Shown here piece by piece: positions 43,918-57,800 of a stretch of 64,000 bases of DNA. The DNA is from Nemertoderma westbladi (Eukaryota > Xenacoelomorpha > Nemertodermatida > Nemertodermatidae). Below the pieces are notes generated by a model. The model saw only the letters and a list, made by a program, of their open reading frames with translations, did not search any database and was not told where the DNA came from. The position numbers and the translations under genes are program-made. Location: contig JAUCBJ010008982.1 of assembly GCA_032718475.1 (NCBI GenBank), positions 1 to 64,000 on the forward strand. Direction: 5' to 3'. How positions within the stretch are numbered: the stretch's first letter is position 1; every line of letters starts with the position of its first letter.

Positions 43918-44009
43918 ACAAAAAGTACAGAAGATGAATTAAATTTCACTGTTGTTGTATAGGTAATTTTTAAAACCGTAAGAATAGCGACGGAAAGTTG
44001 CCAGGAACA

Positions 44010-44151
44010 AAGTTGCGGCCCGGACAACTTCGACTCGGACAACTGCAACCCGGACAACTGTGACCCGGACAACTGCAACCCGGACAACTGTGACTCGGAC
44101 AACTGCGGCCCGGACAACTTCGACTCGGAAAACTTCGACTCGGACAATTTG
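44010..44151 (-). repeat. 15-bp minisatellite, about 9 units
   Basis: On the plus strand the unit is CGGACAACTGCAACC with variants. On the minus strand two frames are open, one reading as LSGLQ-like pentapeptides. Just beyond it (44166-44213) the TTGTCCGG words appear in inverted orientation. I treat it as a minisatellite; a pentapeptide-repeat protein is not supported by any flanking coding sequence. Confidence 0.85.
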
Positions 44152-44396
44152 TCTAAAATCATGGGTCGCAATTGTCCGGATCGCAAATGTCGGGTTATAA
44201 TTGTCCGGAAACCACCCGGAATGGAAGCTGTAAGATCCGAACACATTTCCAGCAAGGATTTATAAATACATACAGTTCTCAGGATTCACAATGATTCTCT
44301 GGATTGCAGCAATCAGATCAGTATACGATGGTTCGACAACATTTGTGTCTACTGTTGACAGTGACACAGAACCATTTGAAGTGTTATGGGGAGTCC

Positions 44397-44971
44397 GGTA
44401 TTACTGTGATAGCTATCTCCATTTTTGAAATTTTTTTAATCGTTTTTATTGACAATATTATTGCAAAAATTAAAATAAGTTACTTAGGTCTAGTAATTGT
44501 TCTTGATTAGTTGTATTAATCCATGAAATGGATTATCTTCAGACCCCTCCATCGCAACTCGCTCATGTGGTTCTTCAGTAGATTTTTAGTTGTGCCTTTC
44601 TTTGTTCGCATTGTATTTAACTTTGCATGCGCCCACATGCACTCAATTCTTTGAGTGTTTGCCCCTGTATCTTTGTTAACAAAGCGCCTTTTTCCTTTTT
44701 TACTGTGGTTTACCCACAAATGTTTGTAAATACCACTCCAATCGTGGCATTTCCATGGGTCTCGCTTGTTGGTAATTCCGACTCTTCGGCCGCTATAGTA
44801 ATAGCGCTCTCTTCTGTTGCCAATAAAGATGCAATTTCGATGTCAGTGTCTTTAATTTCATTATGAAAATAATAACGAACACGTTTATTAAAATGTTCTA
44901 GAATAAAAACCATAGTCATTCAACATATTTTAAGAATTACAAAAAATGGAGATAGCTATCACAGTAATACC
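44397..44971 (-). mobile_element. Merlin DNA transposon, internally deleted (575 bp)
   Basis: Perfect terminal inverted repeats of about 30 bp begin GGTATTACTGTGATAGCTAT and end with its complement. They are flanked by GGGAGTCC on both sides (44389-44396 and 44972-44979). An 8-bp duplication, GG ends and an IS1595-type transposase fragment inside are all Merlin features. Confidence 0.9.
44516..44919 (-). pseudogene. Merlin transposase fragment (ISXO2/IS1595-like DDE)
   Basis: The 3' portion reads WVNHSKKGKRRFVNKDTGAN, TQRIECMWAHAKLNTMR and LLKNHMSELRWRGL. This is the VNHS..FV...GAxTQxIE..W...K......L..H..E..WR block of ISXO2-like transposases. The 5' portion (to 44919) is acidic and in another frame. 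A full transposase is about twice as long, so the catalytic core is incomplete. Confidence 0.82.
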
Positions 44972-46025
44972 GGGAGTCCTTCAGGGAGACACACTTGCAC
45001 TATTCTTGTTCATAATTGTTGTTGAATATTTTCTCCGCATGTCCTTAGATCATCATAATAATGATGGGGTGATGGTGATGGCTCCAGAAGTCGAGGAAAT
45101 CCTGCCATGCACATAACTGATCTAGACTTTGCTGATGACTTAGGAGTACTCTCAGAATCACTAGAAGGAGGCCAACGGCTCCTCAGCTCATTATAACAGG
45201 CTGCTTCTTGTGTTGGTCTTTTTATTACCTCCAAAAATACCAAAATTGTAACAGTTAACTTTGAAAGTCCTCAGCAAATCTCTGATGGATGAGCATAAGC
45301 TCAAAGGATGGTATGCTTGAGCATTTGGACGACTTCTGTTACCTGGGATCATGGATCCGGAAGTCCGGTGAGGACCTTCGAATACGTAAGGGAAAGGCAT
45401 GGGCAGCCTTGAACAGGCTTTCCAGGATGTGGAAGTCACCGAGAATTAATCGGAAACTTAAGGTCAAATTATTTAGAGCCGCAGTAGTTCCAGTACTCCT
45501 CTATGGGAGTCTATGCTGGACTCTAACTGCGGAGGACACCAAATCTCTGGATGGCACATTCACAAGAATGCTACGCCGGGTTCATTGTGTCAAGTACAAT
45601 GCACACATCTCCAACCAGACACTATCTAACATTGGAGGTGTCTCATTGGTTCAACCAAGCTTGATACTAGAACAATCCACCTCCGCTTAGCAGGACATTG
45701 CTTTCGCCGTAAGGACCAGCCAGTGCATAATCTTGTACTTTGGCTGCCTCATGGAGTGAATAAGCATGGTGGACAGCCCATTACTTTAGTGAGACGCCTT
45801 CTAAAGGACACTGGCCTTGAAGATGCGGATGATCTCGCGATATTCATGGAGGATATGGTGTTGTGGCGGTGCAACTTTGTTGACAAGCCGGCATAGCATT
45901 TTTAATGCACTCTGCATTGTGATTGTCAATTGTGGATTGCATGGTGGTGGCAAAATGTTTTTGTTGAGCCAGAATAGTATTTCATTATGCAGCTGCAATG
46001 CAGCAGGTCTATTATAGTAGTAGTA

Positions 46026-46795
46026 GGATCACTCCTCTACAGATGGACTATGATCCACAAACCCAAACATTCCATTAATATTTTAGTAAACTAACGGTTC
46101 AGTTTTAGAATAAAATCACTTACAACATGTCTCAATTGTAATCGAACACTTCAAACATTATTAGATACACGGAGTAATCTGAACCTGAGCGGATAAAGTA
46201 GCCCCATAGCTGATGTATTTTTCTTAATTAGGAATTTTAGTAACCTAATTCCAAAAACATAATGGAAAATATGTTTACGTCAATTGAAAGCAATCTCCTG
46301 AGAGTTTGAAATGCCATTAGGTGAAGGGCGTTGGAGAGTGTTGTGGCCTGATGCATTACTAACCAAGTCAACCCCATAGTTAATGCATCCCAAATAGTGA
46401 CTCAACTCTAAACAATCACATAATAATTGCAATTATGGCAAATGAATAAAATAGATGGGGCCGTTTTGCGACGGTATATAGCGGCCGGGAGTAGCCGACA
46501 AATAGTGAAAGTTTCGGGAGAACTTTATAGATTTATTTGTGAATTTGAAATACAATTATTAACTTTAACCCCCGGGGTTTTAAGTGGGACAAACAAAATG
46601 TATATCATTATAAACAGGCGTTGCCTAGAATCTGCTGCTACAATTAAATAATTTTGGTACCGATTTAAAGCTTTTGTAAACTTTATTAGTTTTTAGAAAT
46701 TGATTCGAATATTTATTCTATTAACGTGAACCACTACATAAGCATTGTATTAAATATATTTATTTCATTCTATCCATCTATCTAATATCTATAAT
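46026..46795. other. Intergenic stretch
   Basis: No gene or element is recognised. Confidence 0.5.
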
Positions 46796-46985
46796 AGGCA
46801 TGCTGCATAGGTGCTGCATTAAGAATGAAAAATTGCGCCACCACAACTGGCGAATTTATCTGCATCTTCAAGGCAGTTTAAGAGGCGTCTCAAGAGAGTA
46901 AAGTGTTAAGCTTGTGTTGATGACTTTTGAGACAACTCCAATGCTGTACAGGACGAGGTTGGAGATCTGTACATTGTACATGTAC
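46796..46985 (-). mobile_element. Degenerate LINE 3' scrap
   Basis: GGCATGCTGCAT, AATTGCGCCACCACAACT, ATCTGCATCTTCAAGGCAGT and TTAAGAGGCGTCTCAAGA match the antisense 3' end of the LINE at 20602, with several deletions. Confidence 0.7.
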
Positions 46986-48127
46986 ATGACACAATGAATA
47001 TATATCTTTTAATATTTAATTTATTAATATATGATTTTTCATACAAAACATCAATTTGAACCTTCAACTTCAGTACACAGTCACACAAAGTGTAGCTGTT
47101 ATATTATATATAACCGGTGTTAAAACATAATTAAGCGTTTACTTATATAATATAATATACGTATTAATATTGAAATATTTGTGAAAATATAACAGTAAGT
47201 AACTAATAGTAACTAGGAACTGGTTTCATAAAAAAATGAGTGGCATTTCAATATGAAATAGATGGAAATTATCGTGATAATTCACAATTATTTAATCATT
47301 ATTAGATAAGACAGATACACACCCTCCTATTACAGTATATATGTAACAGCTTGTATCCATTATAGTATTGTAGAGTAAAATTCAATGGGTTTGTTTATTC
47401 TCATTGTAATATTTGCGATGTTATATTGATAAAACTGATGTACCGGTACATCCTTTATTATCAAACAATCTTGACATACGTGCAAACGGATAATTTCTAA
47501 TTTTTTTTATTGTTATTTCTATTATATACTAAAGCATCAATAGTAATAGCGTAATACATCTGGTTAACTATCTATTATTATGTCTAGATATCCATATACT
47601 TATATAAATACCAACAACCCGATGTTAGTTATAGCTGTACTATCTCACTTATTATTGTTTTGATCGGACAACAATCATATGGGACATTAATGACGTTATT
47701 TATTACAAAAAAAAGCTCCGATTACACATAATTAATTCTTCTGCAATTCTTCTGATATTCAATAAATTTATTTCAGTTCCTCAAAATTATTAATAATATT
47801 ATGCCATACACGGTTATAACTATATTAATTGTTGTATTCAAACTCGTGAGATCAAGTCATAAAATGTGGTTGAATGTAAATAAGTCCCAAGAATTAGGAC
47901 AATGTGTGTTTAAACAAGTATTTTATAAATAATAATAAAACTAATAAAGTTATTAAAAATGTATACAATTCCTATATATACATTAATCATTTTGTGTATT
48001 CTACCAAACTCTACGCTTTCGGTAGACATCTTCTTATAATCCTAACTTACCTAACCCAATTATACCATACAGTATTTAGACACATTACCTTTCTTGGAAT
48101 ATAAACTATCATGTATTCACAAATATA
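46986..48127. other. AT-rich intergenic stretch
   Basis: No gene or element is recognised. Confidence 0.5.
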
Positions 48128-48487
48128 CTACTACTAGGATCGGCATGCTGCATTGCAGCTGCATTTTTAAGAATGCTGTGCCGGCTTATCGACAAAATAG
48201 CACCGCCACAACTCCCTATCACCCATGACATTTGCTAGATCATCCACATCTTCAAGGCCAGTGTCCTTTAAGATGCGTCTCAAGAAAGTCATGGGTTGTC
48301 CACCATGCTTATTCACTCCATGAGGCTGCCAAAGTACAAGGTTATGCACTGGCTGGTCCTCACGGCGAAAGCAATGTCCTGCAAAGCGGAGGCGATTTTG
48401 TTCTAGTGTCAAGCTTGGGGGAACCAATGAGACACCTCCAATGTTATATAGTGTCTGGTTGGAGATGTGTGCATTGTACTTGACACA
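48128..48487 (-). mobile_element. 5'-truncated LINE 3' fragment, well preserved
   Basis: The minus strand encodes the intact family C-terminus (RLRFAGHCFRREDQPVHNLV, then FLRRILKDTGLEDVDDL) and ends in GGATCCTAGTAG-type tail sequence (ACTACTACTAGGATC on the plus strand at about 48127). It starts abruptly within GTGTCAAGTACAATGC at about 48487. Confidence 0.88.
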
Positions 48488-49368
48488 TATTATTCAATTA
48501 TATATATGACACAAATTATATGTATATTCACAAATATACACTATATATATTCGATACTCTTCCTGTTAAAGACCCTCAGTTTATTTTAATCTTTTCATCC
48601 CATACATATTATCCCATATTATTTTCATCTCATACACTGATGTTACCGCTGGTGAATTCCTACCGCTTCATCCGTTCGTTTATAATTGACATCGACCACG
48701 AAATAGTAAAAGCATTTTACCTCGACCTTCGGCATCGAAGAAAAATATGCTTTTACTATTCCTCAAAAATGCGAAGTACTTTTTTTTTTAACTTTTGAAT
48801 TATAAATTTAACAACAAAGTTATTCCAAATTTGACGTACAATAATTTTGTACCACTCTCTAATTTAATAATACTAGCTACTATAATATACATAGTGAATA
48901 TAATATTCCAGAACGATAATCAAATAATTAAAACAAAAGATCGATTTTAGCTGGCTACTGGAGCAAAATATCATACAACTAAACATTTTAATGCTAAATT
49001 GATTAATAATTACCAACATAAATTAATGATCTGGAATAAAAAATGTGAAATAAACAGCATAAATATTTTATTATCCGCATTTTTGTAAGATTTAGTGGAT
49101 AATTACTTTATTGTCCGCATTTTTGCGGACAATGAAGGGGATATTTAATTTAAAGAAAGAATATTAAAGAATATGTTTGTGGTAATATATCAGGAAATTT
49201 ATCGAATTTTATAGAGTATTAAAAAAAACACAAGTTTGAAAATGTGAAAGAATGACAAAAGATAAATGTATGTATGTGTAATAAGTATGTGCTGGTTTTA
49301 TATCAATACATAAATAACTTAAAAACGACATTGTAAACAATGTAATATAATAAATTATCTCATTGGTA
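48488..49368. other. AT-rich region upstream of the transporter gene
   Basis: No gene is seen. It contains a near-inverted pair around 48690-48760 (AGTAAAAGCATTT and its complement) and two copies of TTATTGTCCGCATTTTTG (about 49069 and 49110). The promoter of the downstream gene should lie here but no clear motif stands out. Confidence 0.4.
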
Positions 49369-49678
49369 ATGGATAACTATTCTGGTGAACCAGCTGGTGG
49401 TTCCCATGACAGCGGAAATGGTCGAATAACGCCAAATTTTAGTCAAAGCAAAAAAACGAAGAAAGAATTGACAGTGGAGGAAGCACTTCGGTTGGTTTAT
49501 AAACGGAACTGTATGTGGCAGTGGGGAACCTTTGTTATTATTGGGTTGACTTGGTTTCCTTTCTGCTGGCATTGGCTGGAGGATCAGTGGTTGGCAGGGA
49601 AACCGCCCCACAGATGCAATACTCCCCCCAATTATAACGGGTCGCTCGATCGATATCTACCGGCTCTAAAGAAACCAG
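49369..49678 (+). CDS. SLC22-type organic ion transporter, exon 1
   Basis: The exon encodes residues 1-103 plus one base, starting at the ATG at 49369; an upstream in-frame TTG is not a plausible start. A hydrophilic N-terminus leads into LTVEEALRLVYKRNCMWQWG and the first membrane segment (about residues 48-69). HRCNTP (about 81-86) then opens the large extracellular loop of the SLC22 family, with an N-glycosylation sequon at N90. SLC22 proteins are twelve-helix plasma-membrane transporters of organic cations, anions or zwitterions. The exon ends CCAG with donor GTTAGT at 49679. Its phase fits the exon at 54741. The substrate cannot be inferred. Confidence 0.75.
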
Positions 49679-52600
49679 GTTAGTAAAATATTAACAATAA
49701 TGGCTGGACCAGGTGGCCCTACACACACATGGGTAAAATATAAACAGTGGCTGGACCAGCTGGGCCTACACATGGGTAAAATATAAACAGTGGCTGGATC
49801 AGCTGGGCCTACACACACATGGGTAAAATATAAACAGTGGCTGGATCAGCTGGCCCTACACACACATGGGTAAAATATAAACAGTGGCTGGACCAGCTGG
49901 GCCTACACATGGGTAAAATAGTAACAATAATGGCTGGACCAGCTGGCCCTACACACACATGGGTAAAATATAAACAGTGGCTGGACCAGCTGGGCCTACA
50001 CATGGGTAAAATATTAACAATAATGGCTGGACCAGCTGAGCCTACATACACATGGGTAAAATATAAACAGTGGCTGGACCAGCTGGCCCTACACACACAT
50101 GGGTAAAATATAAACAGTGGCTGGACCAGCTGGCCCTACACACACATGGGTAAAATATAAACAGTGGCTGGACCAGCTGGACCTACACATGGGTAAAATA
50201 TAAACAGTGGCTGGATCAGCTGGCCCTACACACACATGGGTAAAATATAAACAGTGGCTGGACCAGCTGGACCTACACATTGGTAAAATATAAACAGTGG
50301 CTGGATCAGCTGGCCCTACACACACATGGGTAAAATATAAACAGTGGCTGGACCAGCTGGACCTACACATGGGTAAAATATAAACAGTGGGTGGATCAGC
50401 TGGCCCTACACACACATGGGTAAAATATAAACAGTGGCTGGACCAGCTGGGCCTACACATGGGTAAAATATAAACAGTGGCTGGATCAGCTGGCCCTACA
50501 CACACATGGGTAAAATATAAACAGTGGCTGGACCAGCTGGGCCTACACATGGGTAAAATAGTAACAATAATGGCTGGACCAGCTGGCCCTACACACACAT
50601 GGGTAAAATATAAACAGTGGCTGGACCAGCTGGGCCTACACATGGGTAAAATATTAACAATAATGGCTGGACCAGCTGAGCCTACATACACATGGGTAAA
50701 ATATAAACAGTGGCTGGACCAGCTGGGCCTACACATGGGTAAAATATTAACAATAATGGCTGGACCAGCTGAGCCTACATACACATGGGTAAAATATAAA
50801 CAGTGGCTGGACCAGCTGGACCTACACACACATGGGTAAAATATAAACAGTGGCTGGACCAGCTGGGCCTACACATGGGTAAAATATAAACAGTGGCTGG
50901 ACCAGCTGGGCCTACACACACATGGGTAAAATAGTAACAATAATGGCTGGACCAGCGGGGCCTACACACACATGGGTAAAATATAAACAGTGGCTGGACC
51001 AGCTGGGCCTACACATGGGTAAAATATTAACAATAATGGCTGGACCAGCTGAGCCTACATACACATGGGTAAAATATAAACAGTGGCTGGACCAGCTGGC
51101 CCTACACACACATGGGTAAAATATAAACAGTGTCTGGACCAGCTGGGCCTACACATGGGTAAAATAGTAACAATAATGGCTGGACCAGCTGGCCCTACAC
51201 ACACATGGGTAAAATATAAACAGTGGCTGGACCAGCTGGGCCTACACATGGGTAAAATATTAACAATAATGGCTGGACCAGCTGAGCCTACATACACATG
51301 GGTAAAATATAAACAGTGGCTGGACCAGCTGGCCCTGCACACACATGGGTAAAATATAAACAGTGGCTGGAACAGCTGGGCCTACACATGGGTAAAATAG
51401 TAACAATAATGGCTGGACCAGCTGAGCCTACATACACATGGGTAAAATATAACAGTGGCTGGACCAGCTGGCCCTACACACACATGGGTAAAATATAAAC
51501 AGTGGCTGGACCAGCTGGGCCTACACACACATGGGTAAAATATAAACAGTGGCTGGACCAGCTGGGCCTACACACACATGGGTAAAATATAAACAGTGGC
51601 TGGACCAGCTGGGCCTACACATGGGTAAAATATTAACAATAATGGCTGTACCAGCTGGGCCTACACACACATGGGAAAAATATAAACAGTGGCTGGACCA
51701 GCTGGCCCTACACACATATGGGTAAAATATAAACAGTGGCTGGACCAGCTGGGCCTACACATGGGTAAAATAGTAACAATAATGGCTGGACCAGCTGAGC
51801 CTACATACACATGGGTAAAATATAACAGTGGCTGGACCAGCTGGCCCTACACACACATGGGTAAAATATAAGCAGTGGCTGGACCAGCTTGCCCTACACA
51901 CACATGGGTAAAATATAAACAGTGGCTGGACCAGATGGAGCTACTAATGGGTAAAATATAAACAATGGCAGGACCAGCTGGACCTACACATGGGTAAAAT
52001 ATTAACAATAATGGCTGGACCAACTGAGCCTACATACACATGGGTAAAATATAAACAGTGGCTGGACCAGCTGGCCCTACACACACATGGGTAAAATATA
52101 GACAGTGGCTGGACCAGCTGGGCCTACACATGGGTAAAATAGTAACAATAATGGCTGGACCAGCTGAGCCTACATACACATGGGTAAAATATAACAGTGG
52201 CTGGACCAGCTGGCCTTACACACACATGGGTAAAATATAAACAGTGGCTGGACCAGCTGGGCCTACACACACATGGGTAAAATATAAACAGTGGCTGGAC
52301 CAGCTGGGCCTACACACACATGGGTAAAAAATAAACAGTGGCTGGACCAGCTGGGCCTACACATGGGTAAAATATTAACAATAATGGCTGTACCAGCTGG
52401 GCCTACACACACATGGGTAAAATATAAACAGTGGCTGGACCAGCTGGGCCTACACATGGGTAAAATATTAACAATAATGGCTGTACCAGCTGGGCCTACA
52501 CACACATGGGTAAAATATAAACAGTGGCTGGACCAGCTGGGCCTACACAACACACACATGGGTAAAATATAAACAGTGGTTGGACCAGATGGCCCTACAC

Positions 52601-54485
52601 ACACATGGGTAAATTATAAACAATGGCTGGACCAGCTGAGCCTACATACACATGGGTAAAATATAAACAGTGGCTGGACCAGCTGGCCCTACACACACAT
52701 GGGTAAAATATAAACAGTGGCTGGACCAGCTGGGCCTACACATGGGTAAAATAGTAACAATAATGGCTGGACCAGCTGAGCCTACATACACATTGGTAAA
52801 ATATAACAGTGGCTGGACCAGCTGGCCCTACACACACATGGGTAAAATATAAACAGTGGCTGGACCAGCTGGGCCTACACACACATGGGTAAAATATAAA
52901 CAATGGCTGGACCAGCTGGGCCTACACACACATGGGTAAAATATAAAGAGTGGCTGGACCAGCTGGGCCTACACATGGGTAAAATATTAACAATAATGGC
53001 TGTACCAGCTGGGCCTACACACACATGGATAAAATATAAACAGTGGCTGGACCAGCTGGGCCTACACAACACACACATGGGTAAAATATAAACAGTGGTT
53101 GGACCAGATGGCCCTACACACACATGGGTAAATTATAAACAGTGGCTGGACCAGCTGGGCCTACACATACATGGGTAAAATATAAACAGTGACTGGACCT
53201 GCTAGCCCTACACACACATGGGTAAAATATAAACAGTGGCTGGACCAGCTGGGCCTACACATACATGGGTAAAATATAAACAGTGGCTGGACCAGCTGGA
53301 CCTACACACACATGGGTAAAATATAAACAATGGCTGGACCAGCTGGGCCTACACACACATGGGTAAAATATAAACAGTGGCTGGACCAGCTGGGCCTACA
53401 CATGGGTAAAATATTAACAATGGCTGGACCAGCTGGGCCTCACACACATGGGTAAAATATAAACAGTGGCTGGACCAGCTGGGCCTACACAACACACACA
53501 TGGGTAAAATATAAACAGTGGTTGGACCAGATGGCCCTACACACACATGGGTAAAATATAAACAGTGGCTGGACAAGCTGGACCTACACATGGGTAAAAT
53601 ATTAACAATAATGGCTGGACCAGCTGGCCCTACACACACACGGGTATAATATAAACAGTGGCTGGACCAGCTGGACCTACACATGGGTAAAATATTAACA
53701 ATAATGGCTGGACCAGCTGGCCCTACACACACATGGGTAAAATAGAAACAGTGGCTGGACCAGCTGGCTCTACACATGGGTAAAATATATACAGTGGCTG
53801 GACCATTTGGACCTACACACACATGGGTAAAATATAATCAATGGCTGGACCAGCTGGCCCTACACTTGGGTAAAATATAAACAATGGCTGGACCAGCTGG
53901 GCCTACACATGGGTAAAATAGTAACAATAATGGCTGGAGCAGCTGGAGCAGCTGGGCCTACACACACATGGGTAAAATATAAACAATGGCTGGACCAGCT
54001 GGCCCTAAACACACATGGCTAAAATATAAACAGTGGCTGGACCAGCTGGGCCTACACACACATGGGTAAAATATAAACAGTGGCTGGACCAGCTGGCCCT
54101 ACACATGGGTAAAATGTAAACAATGGCTGGACCAGCTGGGCCTACACACACATGGGTAAAATATAAACAGTGGCTGGACCAGATGGCCCTACACACACAT
54201 GGGTAAAATATAAACAGTGGCTGGACCAGCTGGCCCTACACACACATGGGTAAAATATAAACAGTGGCTGGACCAGCTGGGCCTACACATGGGTAAAATA
54301 TTAACAATAATGGCTGTACCAGCTGGGCCTACACACACATGGGTAAAATATAAACAGTGGCTGGACCAGCTGGGCCTACACATGGGTAAAATATTAACAA
54401 TAATGGCTGTACCAGCTGGGCCTACACACATGGGTAAAATATAAACAGAGGCTGGACCAGCTTGCCCTAAACATGGGTAAAATAT
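49679..54485 (+). repeat. Intron 1 satellite, 43-50-bp units, about 100 copies
   Basis: Units share GGCTGGACCAGCTG, GCCTACACA and ATGGGTAAAATAT. Three length classes occur (about 43, 47 and 50 bp), differing in CACACA length and in TAAACAGTGG versus TTAACAATAATGG. The first unit starts at the splice donor itself: GTTAGTAAAATATTAACAAT aligns with GGGTAAAATATTAACAAT of later units. The many open frames on both strands (MAGPAGPTHTWVKY, CVGPAGPA) are repeat artefacts. Confidence 0.97.
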
Positions 54486-54740
54486 GTAGCTGAGTGTATT
54501 AAGTAACCGATAGTGTGAAAGTAAAGATAAATATACGATAATGTGAAACACTGAGGAGACTTGGGATCCCTCTGTATTGGCTGTTACCTGAAAGATAGAC
54601 TGACAAAATTGGAAGCGTATAAAATGCGTCGTCTCATTGAATACATAATCGGTGTTTTTGTGTTTTAAACGAATATCAACTTATAAGATTAAAACAATAA
54701 TGTTAATGCGTTGTTTATTGTTTATTCCACCGTTTAATAG

Positions 54741-54886
54741 ATGGAAAACAGTATTACGAAAAGTGCCAAATGTACAAAGTTCCTCTAGAAAACAACGAAA
54801 CGTTCGGGAATTTGAGCCAGGAAACCGAATCGTGCCGTTATGGATGGTGGTACGACATAGAGTTCGGTAAAACTATAATCAGCGAG
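54741..54886 (+). CDS. SLC22-type organic ion transporter, exon 2
   Basis: A polypyrimidine-containing acceptor ends in TTTAATAG at 54740. The exon is 146 nt: two bases complete the Asp codon split from exon 1, then 48 codons follow. It encodes YYEKCQMYKVPLE, sequons at N122 (NET) and N127 (NLS), and CRYGWWYDIEFGKTIISE. The CxxGWxYD...TI.xE signature is diagnostic of the end of the first extracellular loop in SLC22 transporters. The exon ends GAG with donor GTTAGT at 54887, phase 0. Exon 1 plus exon 2 give about 152 residues of an expected ~550. The remaining exons are beyond the window, on the far side of more than 9 kb of satellite. Confidence 0.82.
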
Positions 54887-57800
54887 GTTAGTAAACAGGA
54901 GCTACAGACACCGACTAGATTCCTTCAAATAAACCAACTCTGTTTAGTAAACAGGAGCTACAGACACCGACTAGATTCCTTCAAATAAACCAACTCTGTT
55001 TAGTAAACAGGAGCTACAGACACCGACTAGATTCCTTCAAATAAACCAACTCTGGTTAGTAAACAGGAGCTACAGACACCGACTAGATTCCTTCAAATAA
55101 ACCAACTCTGTTTAGTAAACAGGAGCTACAGACACCGACTAGATTCCTTCAAATAAACCAACTCTGGTTAGTAAACAGGAGCTACAGACACCAACTAGAT
55201 TCCTTCAAATAAACCAACTCTGGTTAGTAAACAGGAGCTACAGACACCGACTAGATTCCTTCAAATAAACCAACTCTGTTTAGTAAACAGGAGCTACAGA
55301 CACCGACTAGATTCCTTCAAATAAACCAACTCTGTTTAGTAAACAGGAGCTACAGACACCGACTAGATTCCTTCAAATAAACCAACTCTGTTTAGTAAAC
55401 AGGAGCTACAGACACCGACTAGATTCCTTCAAATAAACCAACTCTGGTTAGTAAACAGGAGCTACAGACACCAACTAGATTCCTTCAAATAAACCAACTG
55501 TGGTTAGTAAACAGGAGCTACAGACACCGACTAGATTCCTTCAAATAAAACAACTCTGTTTAGTAAACAGGAGCTACAGACACCGACTAGATTCCTTCAA
55601 ATAAACCAACTCTGGTTAGTAAACAGGAGCTACAGACACCGACTAGATTCCTTCAAATAAACCAACTCTGGTTAGTAAACAGGAGCTACAGACACCGACT
55701 AGATTCCTTCAAATAAACCAACTCTGGTTAGTAAACAGGAGCTACAGACACCAACTAGATTCCTTCAAATAAACCAACTCTGGTTAGTAAACAGGAGCTA
55801 CAGACACCGACTAGATTCCTTCAAATAAACCAACTCTGGTTAGTAAACAGGAGCTACAGACACCGACTAGATTCCTTCAAATAAACCAACTCTGGTTAGT
55901 AAACAGGAGCTACAGACACCAACTAGATTCCTTCAAATAAACCAACTCTGTTTAGTAAACAGGAGCTACAGACACCAACTAGATTCCTTCAAATAAACCA
56001 ACTCTGTTTAGTAAACAGGAGCTACAGACACCGACTAGATTCCTTCAAATAAACCAACTCTGTTTAGTAAACAGGAGCTACAGACACCGACTAGATTCCT
56101 TCAAATAAACCAACTCTGTTTAGTAAACAGGAGCTACAGACACCGACTAGATTCCTTCAAATAAACCAAATCTGTTTAGTAAACAGGAGCTACAGACACC
56201 GACTAGATTCCTTCAAATAAACCAACTCTGGTTAGTAAACAGGAGCTACAGACACCAACTAGATTCCTTCAAATAAACCAACTGTGGTTAGTAAACAGGA
56301 GCTACAGACACCGACTAGATTCCTTCAAATAAAACAACTCTGTTTAGTAAACAGGAGCTACAGACACCGACTAGATTCCTTCAAATAAACCAACTCTGGT
56401 TAGTAAACAGGAGCTACAGACACCGACTAGATTCCTTCAAATAAACCAACTCTGGTTAGTAAACAGGAGCTACAGACACCGACTAGATTCCTTCAAATAA
56501 ACCAACTCTGGTTAGTAAACAGGAGCTACAGACACCAACTAGATTCCTTCAAATAAACCAATTCTGTTCAGTAAACAGGAGCTACAGACACCGACTAGAT
56601 TCCTTCAAATAAACCAACTCTGTTTAGTAAACAGGAGCTACAGACACCGACTAGATTCCTTCAAATAAACCAACTCTGTTTAGTAAACAGGAGCTACAGA
56701 CACCGACTAGATTCCTTCAAATAAACCAACTCTGGTTAGTAAACAGGAGCTACAGACACCAACTAGATTCCTTCAAATAAACCAACTCTGGTTAGTAAAC
56801 AGGAGCTACAGACACCGACTAGATTCCTTCAAATAAACCAACTCTGTTTAGTAAACAGGAGCTACAGACACCGACTAGATTCCTTCAAATAAACCAACTC
56901 TGTTTAGTAAACAGGAGCTACAGACACCGACTAGATTCCTTCAAATAAACCAAATCTGTTTAGTAAACAGGAGCTACAGACACCGACTAGATTCCTTCAA
57001 ATAAACCAACTCTGGTTAGTAAACAGGAGCTACAGACACCAACTAGATTCCTTCAAATAAACCAACTGTGGTTAATAAACAGGAGCTACAGACACCGACT
57101 AGATTCCTTCAAATAAAACAACTCTGTTTAGTAAACAGGAGCTACAGACACCGACTAGATTCCTTCAAATAAAACAACTCTGTTTAGTAAACAGGAGCTA
57201 CAGACACCGACTAGATTCCTTCAAATAAACCAACTCTGGTTAGTAAACAGGAGCTACAGACACCGACTAGATTCCTTCAAATAAACCAACTCTGGTTAGT
57301 AAACAGGAGCTACAGACACCAACTAGATTCCTTCAAATAAACCAACTGTGGTTAGTAAACAGGAGCTACAGACACCGACTAGATTCCTTCAAATAAAACA
57401 ACTCTGTTTAGTAAACAGGAGCTACAGACACCGACTAGATTCCTTCAAATAAACCAACTCTGGTTAGTAAACAGGAGCTACAGACACCGACTAGATTCCT
57501 TCAAATAAACCAACTCTGGTTAGTAAACAGGAGCTACAGACACCGACTAGATTCCTTCAAATAAACCAACTCTGGTTAGTAAACAGGAGCTACAGACACC
57601 AACTAGATTCCTTCAAATAAACCAATTCTGTTCAGTAAACAGGAGCTACAGACACCGACTAGATTCCTTCAAATAAACCAACTCTGTTTAGTAAACAGGA
57701 GCTACAGACACCGACTAGATTCCTTCAAATAAACCAACTCTGTTTAGTAAACAGGAGCTACAGACACCGACTAGATTCCTTCAAATAAACCAACTCTGGT

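Larger units (their letters stand above)
44303..46025 (+). mobile_element. LINE fragment interrupted by a Merlin element
   Basis: Segment 44303-44396 matches the LINE around its GSTTFVSTVDGDTEPFEVL region, and 44972 onward resumes at the next base after one 8-bp duplication. It runs to the AGTAGTAGTAGG tail at about 46016-46025. FADD is still readable at about 45130. Frameshifts are frequent and the longest coding piece is 45289-45690. Confidence 0.88.

Noticed and set aside
43896-44255. Pentapeptide-repeat protein on the minus strand
   Set aside because: The 15-bp minisatellite alone explains it. Flanking codons are not protein-like, and an overlapping frame is equally open.
49809-54551. 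Many open frames reading AGPAGPTHTWVKY or CVGPAGPA on both strands
   Set aside because: They lie wholly in the intron 1 satellite and occur on both strands at once, as expected from the repeat.
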